Assembly (NCBI GenBank): GCA_028227395.1
Contig: JAOIZZ010000001.1
Coordinates: 124,001-188,000, forward strand
Length of the DNA: 64,000 bases
DNA from: Woeseiaceae bacterium
GTDB lineage: Bacteria; Pseudomonadota; Gammaproteobacteria; Steroidobacterales; Woeseiaceae
Direction of reading: 5' to 3'
The translations under genes and the position numbers were made by a program. Shown one piece after another: positions 11,470 through 21,914 of the stretch; within the stretch, counting starts at the first letter, position 1; every line of letters starts with the position of its first letter. Under the pieces are notes generated by a model. That model made no database searches. It was not told the origin of the DNA and saw only the letters and a list, made by a program, of their open reading frames with translations.

Positions 11470-13740
11470 ATGAAAAATCAAGAATTAAATTTAGAGGGTG
11501 TAGAAAAGCTCTCACTTAAAGAATACAGCGAGAAAGCATACCTAGATTACTCCATGTATGTTTTGTTGGATCGTGCGCTCCCTCAAATTGGTGATGGATT
11601 AAAACCGGTACAGAGAAGAATAATTTATGCCATGAGTGAACTTGGCTTATCTGCGGGTCAAAAACCAAAAAAATCAGCCCGAACGGTTGGTGATGTGATT
11701 GGTAAATTTCATCCGCATGGCGATTCGGCTTGTTACGAAGCCATGGTTTTGATGGCTCAGAATTTCTCCTATCGTTATTCGATCATTGACGGTCAAGGTA
11801 ACTGGGGCTCAACCGATGATCCTAAATCTTTTGCAGCAATGCGTTATACCGAATCAAGACTCAAGCCATATGCAAAGGTATTATTACAAGAATTGGGGGA
11901 AGGAACTGTGGATTGGGCGCCTAACTTTGATGGCACCCTGAGTGAGCCTATCGTGCTGCCAGCAAGGTTACCCAATATATTACTTAATGGTACAACAGGG
12001 ATTGCAGTCGGTCTTTCAACTGATGTTCCTCCGCATAACTTATCTGAAGTAGCGAAAGCTCTGGTGCACCTCATTGAGGAACCAGAGAGTACCTTGGGTA
12101 AAATAATGAAATGTATCAAAGGACCTGACTTTCCAACAGCTGGAGAGTTGGTTTCATCAAAAAGTGATATAAGGGAAATATATAAATCTGGAAATGGTAC
12201 TTTGAGGTTGCGCGCCACTTATGAGCAAGAAGGGAATGATATTATAATTAATTCATTACCTTACCAGATATCGGGCAATAAAATTTTAGAGCAAATTGCC
12301 GCTCAAATGCGCAGTAAAAAGTTACCACTGGTAGAAGATTTAAGGGATGAATCGGATCATGAAAATCCAATTCGTTTGGTCATAACCCCTAAGTCGAAAC
12401 GCGTCAATACTGAAGAGTTGATGTCACATTTATTTTCTACGACTTCACTGGAAAGAACAGTTCGGATTAACATGAACATTATTGACCTTAATGGGAAGCC
12501 ACGATCTTTTGGTCTCCTTGAAATATTATTGGAATGGTTGGTTTTTAGAGAAAAAACGGTAGTTGCTAAACTTAACCATCGACTTAAAATAGTTATGGAT
12601 CGTCTGCATATCTTAGATGGATTGTTTATAGCTTACCTAAATATAGATGAAGTGATAAAAATTATTCGAACTGAAGATGATCCCAAGACGGAACTCATGA
12701 AGCGGTTTTCTCTATCAGAAATTCAGGCAGATTCTATCCTAAATCTTCGTTTAAGGTATTTGGCAAAACTAGAAGAAATTAAAATCACTACTGAGCAAAA
12801 TGGACTAGATCTTGAGCGTGTTGAAATAGAAGAAATACTTAACGATAAAAATAAATTAAAAGATTTAATTAAACAAGAAATTTCTCAAGATGCTGATGCT
12901 TATGGCGATAAAAGAAGAACAAAAATTATTGAAAGAGAAGCAGCACAAGCTATTGATGAAACTCAACTCATTGCCAGTGAATCAGTAACAATTGTCCTTT
13001 CACAAAGGGGTTGGGCAAGAGCAGCAAAAGGTCATGACATCGATCCTCATGCTATGAATTATAAGGCTGGTGATCAATTTCTTGCTGCGGCATATGGAAA
13101 AAGTAATCAATCTGCCATGTTTATGGATAGTACAGGAAGGGTCTATAGTATGTTGGCTAATCTATTACCGTCCGCCCGAGGTCAAGGTGAGCCACTTTCA
13201 GGTCGTTTTAACACGCCAGATGGCTCTGAGTTTTGTGGGACAATGATTGGTGCTCCAGAAGATCAGTGGGTCCTCTCGAGTGATGCGGGTTATGGTTTTA
13301 TAGTAAAATTATCTGATTTATCGTCAAATTATAAAGCTGGTAAAGCCATTCTCAGAGTACCAGAAGCGAGTAGGCCAATATCACCGTATCCAATAATTAA
13401 AAGAGATGGCGCTTTGATTGCGACCGTTAGCTCAATTGGTAAACTATTACTTTTTGATGCGAATGATTTACCAGAACTGGCGAAAGGTAAGGGCAATAAA
13501 TTAATTAATATACCAACAAAGAAATTCAAACTGGGCGAAGAGAAACTCGTTGGTGTTGCAATTATTAATGAGGGCGATGCATTAAATATATATCGTGATG
13601 AGATAAATTATATGACACTCAAGTGGAGGGATCTTCAAGATTATATCGGTGAGAGAGCTCTTCGAGGAAAAAGTTATTCAAAGAAATTTAAAAAAGCAAC
13701 CGGACTAACAGCCGGACAATTACCAGAAAAAAATAAATAG
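11470..13740 (+). CDS. parC: DNA topoisomerase IV subunit A
   Basis: ParC is the DNA-cleaving subunit of topoisomerase IV. The N-terminal breakage-reunion domain has [20 protein letters not shown] and the active-site tyrosine Y126 in AAMRYTESR; the C-terminal half carries ParC-type beta-pinwheel blades. The quinolone-pocket residues equivalent to E. coli S80 and E84 (here S86, E90) are wild type. At 756 residues it matches ParC rather than GyrA, which is longer. It is translationally adjacent to parE and 24 bases before efp. Confidence 0.97.
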   Translation: MKNQELNLEGVEKLSLKEYSEKAYLDYSMYVLLDRALPQIGDGLKPVQRRIIYAMSELGLSAGQKPKKSARTVGDVIGKFHPHGDSACYEAMVLMAQNFSYRYSIIDGQGNWGSTDDPKSFAAMRYTESRLKPYAKVLLQELGEGTVDWAPNFDGTLSEPIVLPARLPNILLNGTTGIAVGLSTDVPPHNLSEVAKALVHLIEEPESTLGKIMKCIKGPDFPTAGELVSSKSDIREIYKSGNGTLRLRATYEQEGNDIIINSLPYQISGNKILEQIAAQMRSKKLPLVEDLRDESDHENPIRLVITPKSKRVNTEELMSHLFSTTSLERTVRINMNIIDLNGKPRSFGLLEILLEWLVFREKTVVAKLNHRLKIVMDRLHILDGLFIAYLNIDEVIKIIRTEDDPKTELMKRFSLSEIQADSILNLRLRYLAKLEEIKITTEQNGLDLERVEIEEILNDKNKLKDLIKQEISQDADAYGDKRRTKIIEREAAQAIDETQLIASESVTIVLSQRGWARAAKGHDIDPHAMNYKAGDQFLAAAYGKSNQSAMFMDSTGRVYSMLANLLPSARGQGEPLSGRFNTPDGSEFCGTMIGAPEDQWVLSSDAGYGFIVKLSDLSSNYKAGKAILRVPEASRPISPYPIIKRDGALIATVSSIGKLLLFDANDLPELAKGKGNKLINIPTKKFKLGEEKLVGVAIINEGDALNIYRDEINYMTLKWRDLQDYIGERALRGKSYSKKFKKATGLTAGQLPEKNK

Positions 13741-13764
13741 ATTAAGTATTTAATCGAGGAAATT

Positions 13765-14331
13765 ATGGCAACATACAATACAAATTCTTTTAAATCTGGG
13801 CTCAGAATTATCCTAGATAGAGACCCGTATATCATCATTGAGAATGAATTCGTTAAGCCTGGTAAAGGGCAAGCTTTTAACCGTGTTAGAGTTAAAAACC
13901 TCAAGACCGGAAAAACGATTGATAAAACATTCAAATCTGGTGAAAACATTGAGGCTGCAGATGTACTGGACGTCGATATGCAATTTCTTTATAGCGATGG
14001 TGAGTTCTGGCATTTTATGGTTCAGGACAATTTTGAACAGTATGCTGCCAGTGAATCTGCCGTAGCTGAAGCTAAAAAATGGCTGAAAGATCAAGATATC
14101 TGCCAAGTCACTCTGTGGAACAATGAACCATTAATAGTAGTTCCACCCAAATTTGTAGAGCTTGAGATAGTGCAAACTGACCCTGGTTTAAAGGGAGATA
14201 CTGCAAGCGGCGGAATCAAACCAGCGACTTTATCTACCGGTGCGGTTGTTCGTGTCCCTTTGTTTGTTGAAGAAGGAGAGATTGTTCGTATCGACACCCG
14301 ATCAAAAGAATACGTGTCGAGGGTAAAATAA
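13765..14331 (+). CDS. efp: Translation elongation factor P
   Basis: EF-P relieves ribosome stalling at polyproline stretches. The 188-residue, three-domain protein aligns with E. coli EF-P throughout, ending [16 protein letters not shown]...YVSRVK. The modification site K34 is present in the loop KPGKGQAF, the form modified with (R)-beta-lysine. The gene for the modifying enzyme EpmA lies 21 bases away on the opposite strand. EpmB, which makes beta-lysine, is not in this window. Confidence 0.97.
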   Translation: MATYNTNSFKSGLRIILDRDPYIIIENEFVKPGKGQAFNRVRVKNLKTGKTIDKTFKSGENIEAADVLDVDMQFLYSDGEFWHFMVQDNFEQYAASESAVAEAKKWLKDQDICQVTLWNNEPLIVVPPKFVELEIVQTDPGLKGDTASGGIKPATLSTGAVVRVPLFVEEGEIVRIDTRSKEYVSRVK

Positions 14332-14352
14332 CTCAAAAGAAAGGGTAACTAT

Positions 14353-15333
14353 CTATTTGATGGTAAATTGCTGGACAGATTGTATATTGGACTTATCCTC
14401 GCTAATCATAAAAAGCCGATCAAAGCCTAAGGCTACTCCTGCACAATCTGGTAGGCCAGATTCAATCGCTGCTATGAAGTAATCATCTAACGGGCGAATT
14501 TTTTTCCCTTGCTTGAGACGTAATTGTTGATCATTTTGAAAGCGCTGTTTGGTTTGAAGGATATCAGTTAATTCAACATAACCATTTGCCAGCTCTATAT
14601 TTCCAAAAAAGACCTCAAAGCGCTCAGCAACTTGATCATTATTTGGACAAATTCTTGCGAGTGCGGCTTGACTAGCAGGATAATGATGAATTACGGTCAG
14701 TTTATCTGTATCGAAATTTTTAGTAATCTGAGTCGCATATAAAAAATCTAGATATTGATTTCTATCATTATTCATTTGTTCTCGTAATGAACTATCAATA
14801 TTGGCCAGTGCAATGATTTTTTTTAATTTGGCTGAAAGGGGATCTATACCCAAGTATTTCAAAAAGGCTTCACGATAAGAAATTTTTTCTACTGTAACAT
14901 CTGATTGCCAATCATGGAGAGTGAGCTTGATGATGGCTAATGTTTCATCAATCATATTATTTAAACTAAAACCCAATCTATACCATTCTATCATTGTGAA
15001 TTCGGGCGAGTGGTATCGACCTAATTCATCATCTCGAAAAACTTTACATATTTGGTAAATATCTCTAAATCCATCTGCAAGCAAGCGTTTCATATAGAAT
15101 TCTGGAGACGTTTGTAGATAGAAATCTTGAGAAAAATTGATTGCTAATGAGGCACTAATGCTTTCAATATTGATATCAGAGACGGCGCTTGTCGATAAAA
15201 TGGGTGTATCCACTTCAAGTACCCGATTGTCATAAAAATAATTTCTTATAGCAGATATTTTTTGATGTCGTCTCTTGGCAGAAGCATAATCCAAATGTGG
15301 TTGCCAATGTCGATGATTATCTTGTTTTTTCAT
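14353..15333 (-). CDS. epmA: EF-P (R)-beta-lysine ligase EpmA
   Basis: EpmA (GenX/PoxA) is a class II lysyl-tRNA synthetase paralogue without an anticodon domain that attaches beta-lysine to K34 of EF-P. The 326-residue length fits a lone catalytic core. Motif 2 is seen as FRDDELGRYHSPEFTMIEWYRLG and motif 3 as CAGVALGFDRLFMI. Its start codon shares one base with the psd stop, so psd-epmA is an operon. Convergence with efp places enzyme and substrate side by side. Confidence 0.96.
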   Translation of the reverse strand: MKKQDNHRHWQPHLDYASAKRRHQKISAIRNYFYDNRVLEVDTPILSTSAVSDINIESISASLAINFSQDFYLQTSPEFYMKRLLADGFRDIYQICKVFRDDELGRYHSPEFTMIEWYRLGFSLNNMIDETLAIIKLTLHDWQSDVTVEKISYREAFLKYLGIDPLSAKLKKIIALANIDSSLREQMNNDRNQYLDFLYATQITKNFDTDKLTVIHHYPASQAALARICPNNDQVAERFEVFFGNIELANGYVELTDILQTKQRFQNDQQLRLKQGKKIRPLDDYFIAAIESGLPDCAGVALGFDRLFMISEDKSNIQSVQQFTIK

Positions 15334-16205
15334 CAGGACGGATATATTAATGAACCAATTTTATTACCCATAAAAATATCTTTGTCATTTCGGAGTGACT
15401 CAGCCCAGTGACAGGCATTTTTTGGAAACAGAGTAATGACAGTCGACCCCATATTAAACCAACCTAATAAATCACCTTTTTTCAAGGCAGTAGGTATGTT
15501 CTTTGCCAGCTCTAATTCAATGATTGCCCCTCTTTTTTTTGGTCTAATTTCACCCGTCCAAGGAGTTGTAATACTTCCAACATTCATAGCACCGACAAAT
15601 ATTAGAATCATCTCAAAACCACCAGTATCAAAGTAACAAACAAGTCTTTCATTGCGAATAAATAATTTGGGAATTCTAGATGCTGTAACTTGATTAACAC
15701 TAAAAAGATTACCTGGTATGTAATGCATTTTTGTTAATACCGCATCTAAAGGTACATGCACCCGATGATAATTATACGGCGCTAAGTATATTGTAGCAAA
15801 ATTGCCATCGATAAATTGTTCTGTACTAGGGTTATTATCACCGAGTATTTCTTGCAGCGAGTAATGAAAACTTTTTGCCTGAAATAATTGATTTTCTTTT
15901 ATGTTACCGAAGGCGCTTATTTTTCCGTCTACGGGGGAGATAATTATATTTTTTTCTTTTTCAATAGGTCTTGCAGAGGCTTGAAGCTCACGCGTAAAAA
16001 ATGCATTAAATGAGCTATATTCATCAAGATTTTTAATTTTTATTTCGTCTGTATTGACGTTATATATTTTAATGAAATTCTGGATTAGATAATTTTTAAA
16101 TACAGTATTATTTATCCTAGTAATGTAATAAACGATATTGGTAATAAGCAACTTTGGGACTAGAAATTGCAAAATAATGAAAAACCATGCTTTAGTTGAT
16201 TGCAT
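15333..16205 (-). CDS. psd: Phosphatidylserine decarboxylase proenzyme
   Basis: Psd decarboxylates phosphatidylserine to phosphatidylethanolamine at the inner membrane. The proenzyme cleaves itself at a Gly-Ser bond to create a pyruvoyl group; here the site is G253-S254 in MGST, with methionine replacing the usual leucine of LGST. HRVHVP and the DGK (SPVDGKI) motif are also present. A hydrophobic N terminus precedes the domain. At 290 residues it is full length. psd and epmA form a minus-strand pair, also seen in other gammaproteobacteria. Confidence 0.96.
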   Translation of the reverse strand: MQSTKAWFFIILQFLVPKLLITNIVYYITRINNTVFKNYLIQNFIKIYNVNTDEIKIKNLDEYSSFNAFFTRELQASARPIEKEKNIIISPVDGKISAFGNIKENQLFQAKSFHYSLQEILGDNNPSTEQFIDGNFATIYLAPYNYHRVHVPLDAVLTKMHYIPGNLFSVNQVTASRIPKLFIRNERLVCYFDTGGFEMILIFVGAMNVGSITTPWTGEIRPKKRGAIIELELAKNIPTALKKGDLLGWFNMGSTVITLFPKNACHWAESLRNDKDIFMGNKIGSLIYPS

Positions 16206-16245
16206 AAGAGAACCAGTTTTGAGTTTAATCTGTATTATATTATTT

Positions 16246-16674
16246 CTAGAAGCGTGATACAGCTGTTGTATTTAGTGTCATAGTTTCATTGTTAGATAAC
16301 TCAAAAATTAACCTTATTTCTTCACCTTCACTAATGCGTTTTACAGGATCAATTAACATAAGATGCTTGCCACCCGGTTTAAGTGAGACAGATTGTTTCT
16401 CTAGGATAGTTAATGTATTAATTTTAATCATGCTTGCAATACCATTATTCATGATCGTTTCATGAATCTCGACGATATTAAATTGTGGGCTTGATATTGA
16501 ATTAATCGTAATTGTATCGGGTGAATTATTTGTAATATTTGTAAACCCCGCCGTAACTCTATTGCCTGCCCTTGGCGCATAAACTGTAAGATCATTAAAG
16601 ATTAGATCACTCGTTTTTAAAGAGTCACAGCCCATCAATAATAGTATTAATGTAATGGTGAGAATTTTTTTCAT
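16246..16674 (-). CDS. PCu(A)C-type copper chaperone lipoprotein
   Basis: This 142-residue protein starts with a lipoprotein signal (LTITLILLLMGC, lipid-modified cysteine 16). The mature part has the DUF461/PCu(A)C copper-binding pattern H-x10-M-x21-H-x-M: a histidine in EIHETI, a methionine in ASMIKI and the final KHLML. Such proteins deliver Cu(I) to the CuA centre of cytochrome oxidase in the periplasm. Its start overlaps the sco stop by one base, so the two copper proteins are co-translated. No oxidase genes are in the window. Confidence 0.85.
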   Translation of the reverse strand: MKKILTITLILLLMGCDSLKTSDLIFNDLTVYAPRAGNRVTAGFTNITNNSPDTITINSISSPQFNIVEIHETIMNNGIASMIKINTLTILEKQSVSLKPGGKHLMLIDPVKRISEGEEIRLIFELSNNETMTLNTTAVSRF

Positions 16675-17273
16675 TAGTTTTTCGCCATAATTTTAGGTAA
16701 ATCTGTTACAAAATGTTCCGTACTGTGGGGTGCACTGAATACGGCATGAAATTCTGCGTTTTTATTGATCATGATAACAGCTGCAGAATGGTTGACTGAA
16801 TAGTTTTCGCCTTCTTCTTTGTTGATTTTATAAAAAATACCAAGTTGAGTCGTTAATTTATTTATTTCATCTAGAGGACCGGTAACACCTATTACTTTTT
16901 GACTGAACGAATTAACGTATTGATGAAGTATTTCGATGCTATCCCTATCTGGATCGACACTGACCATAATTATGTTGGGTAGCTCTGTCATTGATTCTTC
17001 AAGACCTTTATTCGCTTGTCCGAGTTGATGTAAAGTTAAGGGGCATACGTCAGGGCAATGCGTGTAACCAAAGAACAATAGACTCCACTTACCTTTAAGA
17101 GTCTCTAAATTGAAGTTAGAGCCGTCATCCGCGGTAAGGTTGAAATTGGTTAATGGCATTGGGTTATCAAGGACAGTCGAAAATTCATTCTTTTCAGAAG
17201 TAATATTTATCGATCGCTCATTTGAGCAGTTGGTGATGACTGTGAGGATTAAAAAGAAAGCTAAGATCTTCAT
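16674..17273 (-). CDS. SCO1/SenC family copper/thiol protein
   Basis: SCO proteins are thioredoxin-fold periplasmic proteins that assemble the CuA site of cytochrome c oxidase. The copper motif CPDVC (in FFGYTHCPDVCPLTL) and the downstream copper-ligand histidine (SVNHSAAVI) are both present. I choose ATG 17273 over GTG 17300, because it gives a clean lipoprotein signal MKILAFFLILTVITNC. It is followed by the PCu(A)C chaperone, strengthening a joint role in copper delivery. The gap to divergent prmB (17274-17435) should hold promoters for both, which I could not pin down. Confidence 0.88.
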   Translation of the reverse strand: MKILAFFLILTVITNCSNERSINITSEKNEFSTVLDNPMPLTNFNLTADDGSNFNLETLKGKWSLLFFGYTHCPDVCPLTLHQLGQANKGLEESMTELPNIIMVSVDPDRDSIEILHQYVNSFSQKVIGVTGPLDEINKLTTQLGIFYKINKEEGENYSVNHSAAVIMINKNAEFHAVFSAPHSTEHFVTDLPKIMAKN

Positions 17274-17435
17274 GATAATTTTTGGAGTTGAATTTATCAC
17301 GACATTAAATCTCCCTAATATAAAAAAATCAGATTATACCTGACGTAATTAATTGTGCATGTTAAATTGATTTTTATTCTAATAAGAATTGTTAAGAAAG
17401 TTTAGAACAATCTTCCTAAACTTCATGCGGATAAT

Positions 17436-18350
17436 ATGAATCAATTTAAAACTCCTGTTATGACTGTTGAAAACCTTATTAAAGATATCGCACGACAATT
17501 TTACGAGGCTGATCTATCCTTCTCTCATGGCACTGATAATGCTGTGGATGAATCGGCTTACTTGGTTTTTGGTTATTTGGGCTTGGATCACGATTCAACT
17601 GAGAGCACTTATCAACAGAGTATTAGTAAGAGTGATGTAGATGCAATTGAATTACTGTGTAAAGAACGTATTGATCGTAAGATACCGATCGCTTATATTT
17701 TAAACCAAGCTTGGTTTGCTGGATTGGAATTTTTCGTAGATCAGCGTGTTTTAATCCCGCGATCACCCATTGCAGAATTAATACACAATCAATTTAAACC
17801 CTGGATTGACCTGGATTATGAGCGACGCGCTTTGGATTTAGGCACAGGCAGTGGATGTATTGCTATTGCAATAGCAACCTATTTTTCAAAAATATCCATA
17901 GACGCTATTGATTATTCTACGGGTGCTTTGGAAGTAGCAGCAATCAATATAAAGAAACACTCATTAGAAAATAGGGTCAATCTTATAGAATCTAATTTTT
18001 TTGAATCACTTAGTGCGGCGAAAGATTTATATCAATATGATTTAATCGTCAGTAATCCACCTTATGTGAATAAAGAAGATATTTCTATTATGCCTATGGA
18101 ATTTCACCACGAACCCATTATTGGGCTTGCATCTGGCGATGATGGCTTGGAATCAGTGAGTATTATTTTGCGAGATGCTGGGGATTATTTAAGAGAAAAT
18201 GGGATATTAATTGTTGAGGTAGGCAACAGTCAGCGGGCACTTCAAGAGAAATACCCCAAATTACCATTCGTATGGTTAGACTTTGAGATGGGTGGCACGG
18301 GAGTTTTTTTGTTGACTAAAGAAGATCTTGATAATCATAATAAGCATTAA
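17436..18350 (+). CDS. prmB: Ribosomal protein L3 glutamine methyltransferase
   Basis: PrmB methylates a glutamine of ribosomal protein L3 on N5 using SAM. The helical N-terminal domain is followed by a Rossmann methyltransferase: ALDLGTGSGCIAIAIA binds SAM, and SNPPYVN is the glutamine-binding NPPY motif. IPIAYILNQAWFAGLEFFVD and LIPRSPIAELI favour PrmB over PrmC, as does its place directly before aroC, standard for gammaproteobacterial prmB. At 304 residues it is full length. Confidence 0.92.
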   Translation: MNQFKTPVMTVENLIKDIARQFYEADLSFSHGTDNAVDESAYLVFGYLGLDHDSTESTYQQSISKSDVDAIELLCKERIDRKIPIAYILNQAWFAGLEFFVDQRVLIPRSPIAELIHNQFKPWIDLDYERRALDLGTGSGCIAIAIATYFSKISIDAIDYSTGALEVAAINIKKHSLENRVNLIESNFFESLSAAKDLYQYDLIVSNPPYVNKEDISIMPMEFHHEPIIGLASGDDGLESVSIILRDAGDYLRENGILIVEVGNSQRALQEKYPKLPFVWLDFEMGGTGVFLLTKEDLDNHNKH

Positions 18351-18371
18351 AATGATAATGAGAATAGAAAT

Positions 18372-19469
18372 ATGTCGGGTAATAGTTTTGGAAAAATATT
18401 TACCGTAACTACTTTTGGCGAAAGTCATGGAGTTGCGATGGGGTGTACTATTGATGGCTGTCCGCCAGGTATGTCATTATGTGAGCATGATATTCAGATT
18501 CATCTTGATAAGAGGCGACCCGGCCAGTCCAAACATACTACACAACGCAATGAGCCTGATCAGGTGCAAATTCTCTCTGGTGTATTTGAAGGAAAAACTA
18601 CGGGAACGCCTATTGGTTTGTTGATTAATAATAAAGATCAGCGCTCAAAAGATTATGGCGATATAAAAGATAAATTTAGACCAGGTCATGCCGATTATTC
18701 TTATCAGCAAAAATATGGTATCCGAGATTATCGAGGTGGCGGCAGATCATCTGCCAGAGAAACAGCAATGCGTGTTGCTGCTGGTGCTATAGCTCGTAAA
18801 TATCTTTATGAAAAGCTGGGTCTTGAGATAAAAGGTTATCTTTCACAAATTGGAGATCTATCTCTGGATTGTATTGATATGAACTATATTGATGAAAATC
18901 CATATTTTTGTGCTGATAAAAGTAAAATTAAAGATCTTGAATCATTTATGGATAATTTAATGTTAGAAGGCGACTCAATTGGCGCAAAAATAAGTATTCT
19001 TGCCACAAATGTTCCACCTGGATTAGGTGAACCTGTATTTGATAAATTAGAGGCAGACCTAGCTCATGGCTTGATGAGTATTAATGCGGTGAAAGGAGTT
19101 GAAGTGGGGTCAGGCTTTGCTTCAGTTTCTCAGAAAGGAAGTGAGCATCGTGACTCCATAACACCGGAAGGATTTTCAAAAAATGATGCAGGAGGCACTC
19201 TTGGAGGTATTTCCTCTGGGCAAGATATTCTAACTAGTATTGCATTGAAACCTACATCGAGTATTTCAGTCCCTGGAAAAACTATCGATAAAAATGGTCA
19301 AGAATCAGAAATTATTACCACTGGTCGACATGATCCTTGTGTCGGTCTAAGGGCAACACCAATTGCTGAAGCAATGGTAGCTCTTGTGCTCATGGATCAT
19401 TATTTGCGAAATCGAGCACAAAATATGGATATTAATTCTCAAACACCAGTAATAAATTCTAAGGTATAA
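18372..19469 (+). CDS. aroC: Chorismate synthase
   Basis: AroC makes chorismate from EPSP, using reduced FMN, the last common step to aromatic compounds. Family signatures are present: [20 protein letters not shown] at the N terminus, [16 protein letters not shown] in the middle and the C-terminal [18 protein letters not shown]. At 365 residues it is full length. It is 21 bases after prmB and 44 bases before asd. Confidence 0.97.
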   Translation: MSGNSFGKIFTVTTFGESHGVAMGCTIDGCPPGMSLCEHDIQIHLDKRRPGQSKHTTQRNEPDQVQILSGVFEGKTTGTPIGLLINNKDQRSKDYGDIKDKFRPGHADYSYQQKYGIRDYRGGGRSSARETAMRVAAGAIARKYLYEKLGLEIKGYLSQIGDLSLDCIDMNYIDENPYFCADKSKIKDLESFMDNLMLEGDSIGAKISILATNVPPGLGEPVFDKLEADLAHGLMSINAVKGVEVGSGFASVSQKGSEHRDSITPEGFSKNDAGGTLGGISSGQDILTSIALKPTSSISVPGKTIDKNGQESEIITTGRHDPCVGLRATPIAEAMVALVLMDHYLRNRAQNMDINSQTPVINSKV

Positions 19470-19513
19470 TATAGATTCAATTAATTTATATATATTAAAG
19501 GATTGATATTACG

Positions 19514-20536
19514 ATGCTTGACAAGGTTAATATTGCTGTAGTTGGCGCAACTGGGGCCGTAGGTGAGGTAATGCTGGAGATACTTGCAGATCGCAAAGTT
19601 CCGGCTGCAAATGTATTTCCTTTAGCGAGTGAACGCTCTCTGGGCAAACAGGTATCTTTTGGTAACAGCACAATAGATGTAGATGATCTGGCTACTTTCG
19701 ACTTCTCAAAAGTACAAATAGGTTTATTCTCGGCTGGCGCCTCTGTTTCTGAGATTTATGCTCACAAAGCAGTTGCAGCCGGTTGTGTGGTTATTGATAA
19801 TACTTCGCAATTTAGATATCAAGAAAATATTCCTTTGGTTATTTCTGAAGTTAATCCTGAAAGAATAGCTGATCATGTGAATACTGGAATAATTGCAAAC
19901 CCAAATTGCTCTACAATGCAAATGCTGGTTGCATTAAAACCAATTCACGATGCGGTGGGTGTTACGAGAATTAATGTAGCTACTTATCAAGCTGTCTCAG
20001 GTGCCGGTAAAAAAGCCATAGAAGATTTGGTGCATCAAACTTCCGCTCTTTTAAATGGTCGGCCCGTTAAAGTGGAAGGCAAAAATAAACAGATAGCTTT
20101 TAATGCCATCCCGCATATCGATACTTTTCAGGATAATCGCTATACCAAAGAAGAGATGAAAATGGTTTGGGAGACAAAAAAAATTCTTGACGATGAAACT
20201 ATTATGGTCAATCCGACGGCTGTAAGAATTCCAGTATTTTATGGTCATTCTGAAGCGGTTCATATAGAAACTAAGCAGAAAATAACGCAAGAAGAAGTGA
20301 CTGATCTGATGAAGAATGCCCCTGGTATTATATTGATTGATGGAATTGCCCTTGGCCAATACCCTACAGCAGTTTCTGATGGGTCAGGAACTGATCCAGT
20401 CTATGTGGGTCGTATTAGAGAAGATATAAGCCATCCACAAGGCATCAATATGTGGATTGTGGCAGATAATATCCGAAAAGGGGCTGCTCTTAATACGGTC
20501 CAGATTGCAGAAATATTGGTCAAAAAGTATTTGTAA
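19514..20536 (+). CDS. asd: Aspartate-semialdehyde dehydrogenase
   Basis: Asd reduces aspartyl phosphate to aspartate semialdehyde on the lysine, threonine, methionine and diaminopimelate route. The GATGAVG nucleotide loop, the catalytic cysteine in NPNCST, and RIPVFYGHSEAV identify the enzyme. Many gammaproteobacteria carry an inactive Asd-like paralogue (usg) beside fimV and truA; here the cysteine and histidine are kept, so I call it active Asd. It lies directly upstream of fimV, as in pseudomonads. Confidence 0.95.
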   Translation: MLDKVNIAVVGATGAVGEVMLEILADRKVPAANVFPLASERSLGKQVSFGNSTIDVDDLATFDFSKVQIGLFSAGASVSEIYAHKAVAAGCVVIDNTSQFRYQENIPLVISEVNPERIADHVNTGIIANPNCSTMQMLVALKPIHDAVGVTRINVATYQAVSGAGKKAIEDLVHQTSALLNGRPVKVEGKNKQIAFNAIPHIDTFQDNRYTKEEMKMVWETKKILDDETIMVNPTAVRIPVFYGHSEAVHIETKQKITQEEVTDLMKNAPGIILIDGIALGQYPTAVSDGSGTDPVYVGRIREDISHPQGINMWIVADNIRKGAALNTVQIAEILVKKYL

Positions 20537-20572
20537 GATATAGTTTATTAGAACTCATAAAAGAAATTTTTA

Positions 20573-21886
20573 ATGCTTGTAAATTTTATTCGATTTTTGG
20601 TCGTTATATGTCTATTTTTAGTCCATACAGCATGGGCTTTAACGATGGATCAAGTTCTGATCAAATCATACTTGAACGAAATATTAAATATAGAAATACC
20701 ATTTCAACCAAACCTTAATGATATCGATGAAGGCCCTAGTTTTAGTTTTGCCTCGGAAGATAGGTATCGAGATTTTGGGATAAATCCACCTGAATTTATT
20801 AATAAACTTGAAATTACTATCATAAAATCTTCTGAAGCCGGCGATTCAAGGATAAATATTTCATCTAAAGCCCCGATCAGTCGTGCCTCATTTATCCTCC
20901 TTATTGAGAATCAGATATTAGATCAAATTAACCTTGATGCAGTCCCAATTAATTTAGTTTCTAAGGACGTTTCGTATGGTTACGACATTCAAGCGGGAGA
21001 TACATTATGGAATATTGCTTACAAAAATAGACCTGGCGATGATCTGACAATGAATCAGATGATGATTGCGATCTATGTGAAAAATATCCAGAAATTCAAT
21101 AATGGGATTGATGATATTCAAAAAGGCTTAATGGATATTCCCACAAGAGAGTTCATAGATATAATTCCAAAGAATGCAATTTTTGATGCCAGTAATATTG
21201 ATATTTACAAGGCAATAATAGATAAGAAGTATGAATTAGAATTATTCAATGCAAATGTCATCATGGATCCTGTATTAATAATTGAAGCATCAGTTATTAA
21301 TCCAAATGAAAAGCCGTCAATAGATAAAGTTTTTAACAAAGAAAGCACCTCGATTTATCAGGATGAAGATATTAAAACGATTAAGATCATTCAGGATATT
21401 GAGATTACAAAACATTCTGTAATGAGTGATTTAGTTGAGGAAAAAAACACCATCAAAAGTATCTTTAAAAATGAACCATCTGATAAAGACATAAATAATG
21501 ATTTATCAACTATTAATATTGGCAGCGTTGAAGGTGAAAATTTAAAACCAGTTAATTATTTCAGTGAAGGATTAAATAAAATTAAGTTTAATGAAATTAT
21601 TAATTTTATTAATAATTTTTGGGCTTTGTTGGTCTTATCGATTCTTTTGATAGGTTCTTTTTTATGGTTTTTATTGAGTAACTTTAAGAAAGAAAAAAAT
21701 ATGGTGATGAATTTAGAGAAATCTATTGCTATGAATGAAGTGGCAACTAAATTAGATCTAGCTAGAGCTTATGTTGATATGGGTGACCCAGAAGGGGCGT
21801 ATGAAATATTAGAAGAGGTGATCAACCATGGTGACAAATCACAAAAATTAGCGGCAAAGAAATTACTCGATGCTTTGGATAAATAG
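20573..21886 (+). CDS. fimV: FimV-like peptidoglycan-binding inner-membrane protein (short)
   Basis: FimV proteins organise the cell pole and type IV pili or related machinery. This one has a signal-like N terminus (FIRFLVVICLFLVHTAWA), a LysM-type segment (GYDIQAGDTLWNIAYKNRP, followed by the FimV N-terminal-domain ending QKGLMDIPT), a low-complexity periplasmic linker, a single membrane helix (FWALLVLSILLIGSFLWFLL) and a C-terminal helical FimV domain (LDLARAYVDMGDPEGAYEILEEVI). It is 437 residues, about half of P. aeruginosa FimV, mainly through a shorter linker. Its place between asd and truA supports the name. Confidence 0.88.
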   Translation: MLVNFIRFLVVICLFLVHTAWALTMDQVLIKSYLNEILNIEIPFQPNLNDIDEGPSFSFASEDRYRDFGINPPEFINKLEITIIKSSEAGDSRINISSKAPISRASFILLIENQILDQINLDAVPINLVSKDVSYGYDIQAGDTLWNIAYKNRPGDDLTMNQMMIAIYVKNIQKFNNGIDDIQKGLMDIPTREFIDIIPKNAIFDASNIDIYKAIIDKKYELELFNANVIMDPVLIIEASVINPNEKPSIDKVFNKESTSIYQDEDIKTIKIIQDIEITKHSVMSDLVEEKNTIKSIFKNEPSDKDINNDLSTINIGSVEGENLKPVNYFSEGLNKIKFNEIINFINNFWALLVLSILLIGSFLWFLLSNFKKEKNMVMNLEKSIAMNEVATKLDLARAYVDMGDPEGAYEILEEVINHGDKSQKLAAKKLLDALDK

Positions 21887-21914
21887 TTAAATAAAATGAA
21901 CACAGTGTGAAATT

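Noticed and set aside
11844-12218. 124-residue minus-strand frame
   Set aside because: Antisense shadow of parC, which has intact motifs along its whole length; no ribosome site or homology.
13674-14106. Minus-strand frames over efp
   Set aside because: Shadows of the highly conserved efp gene.
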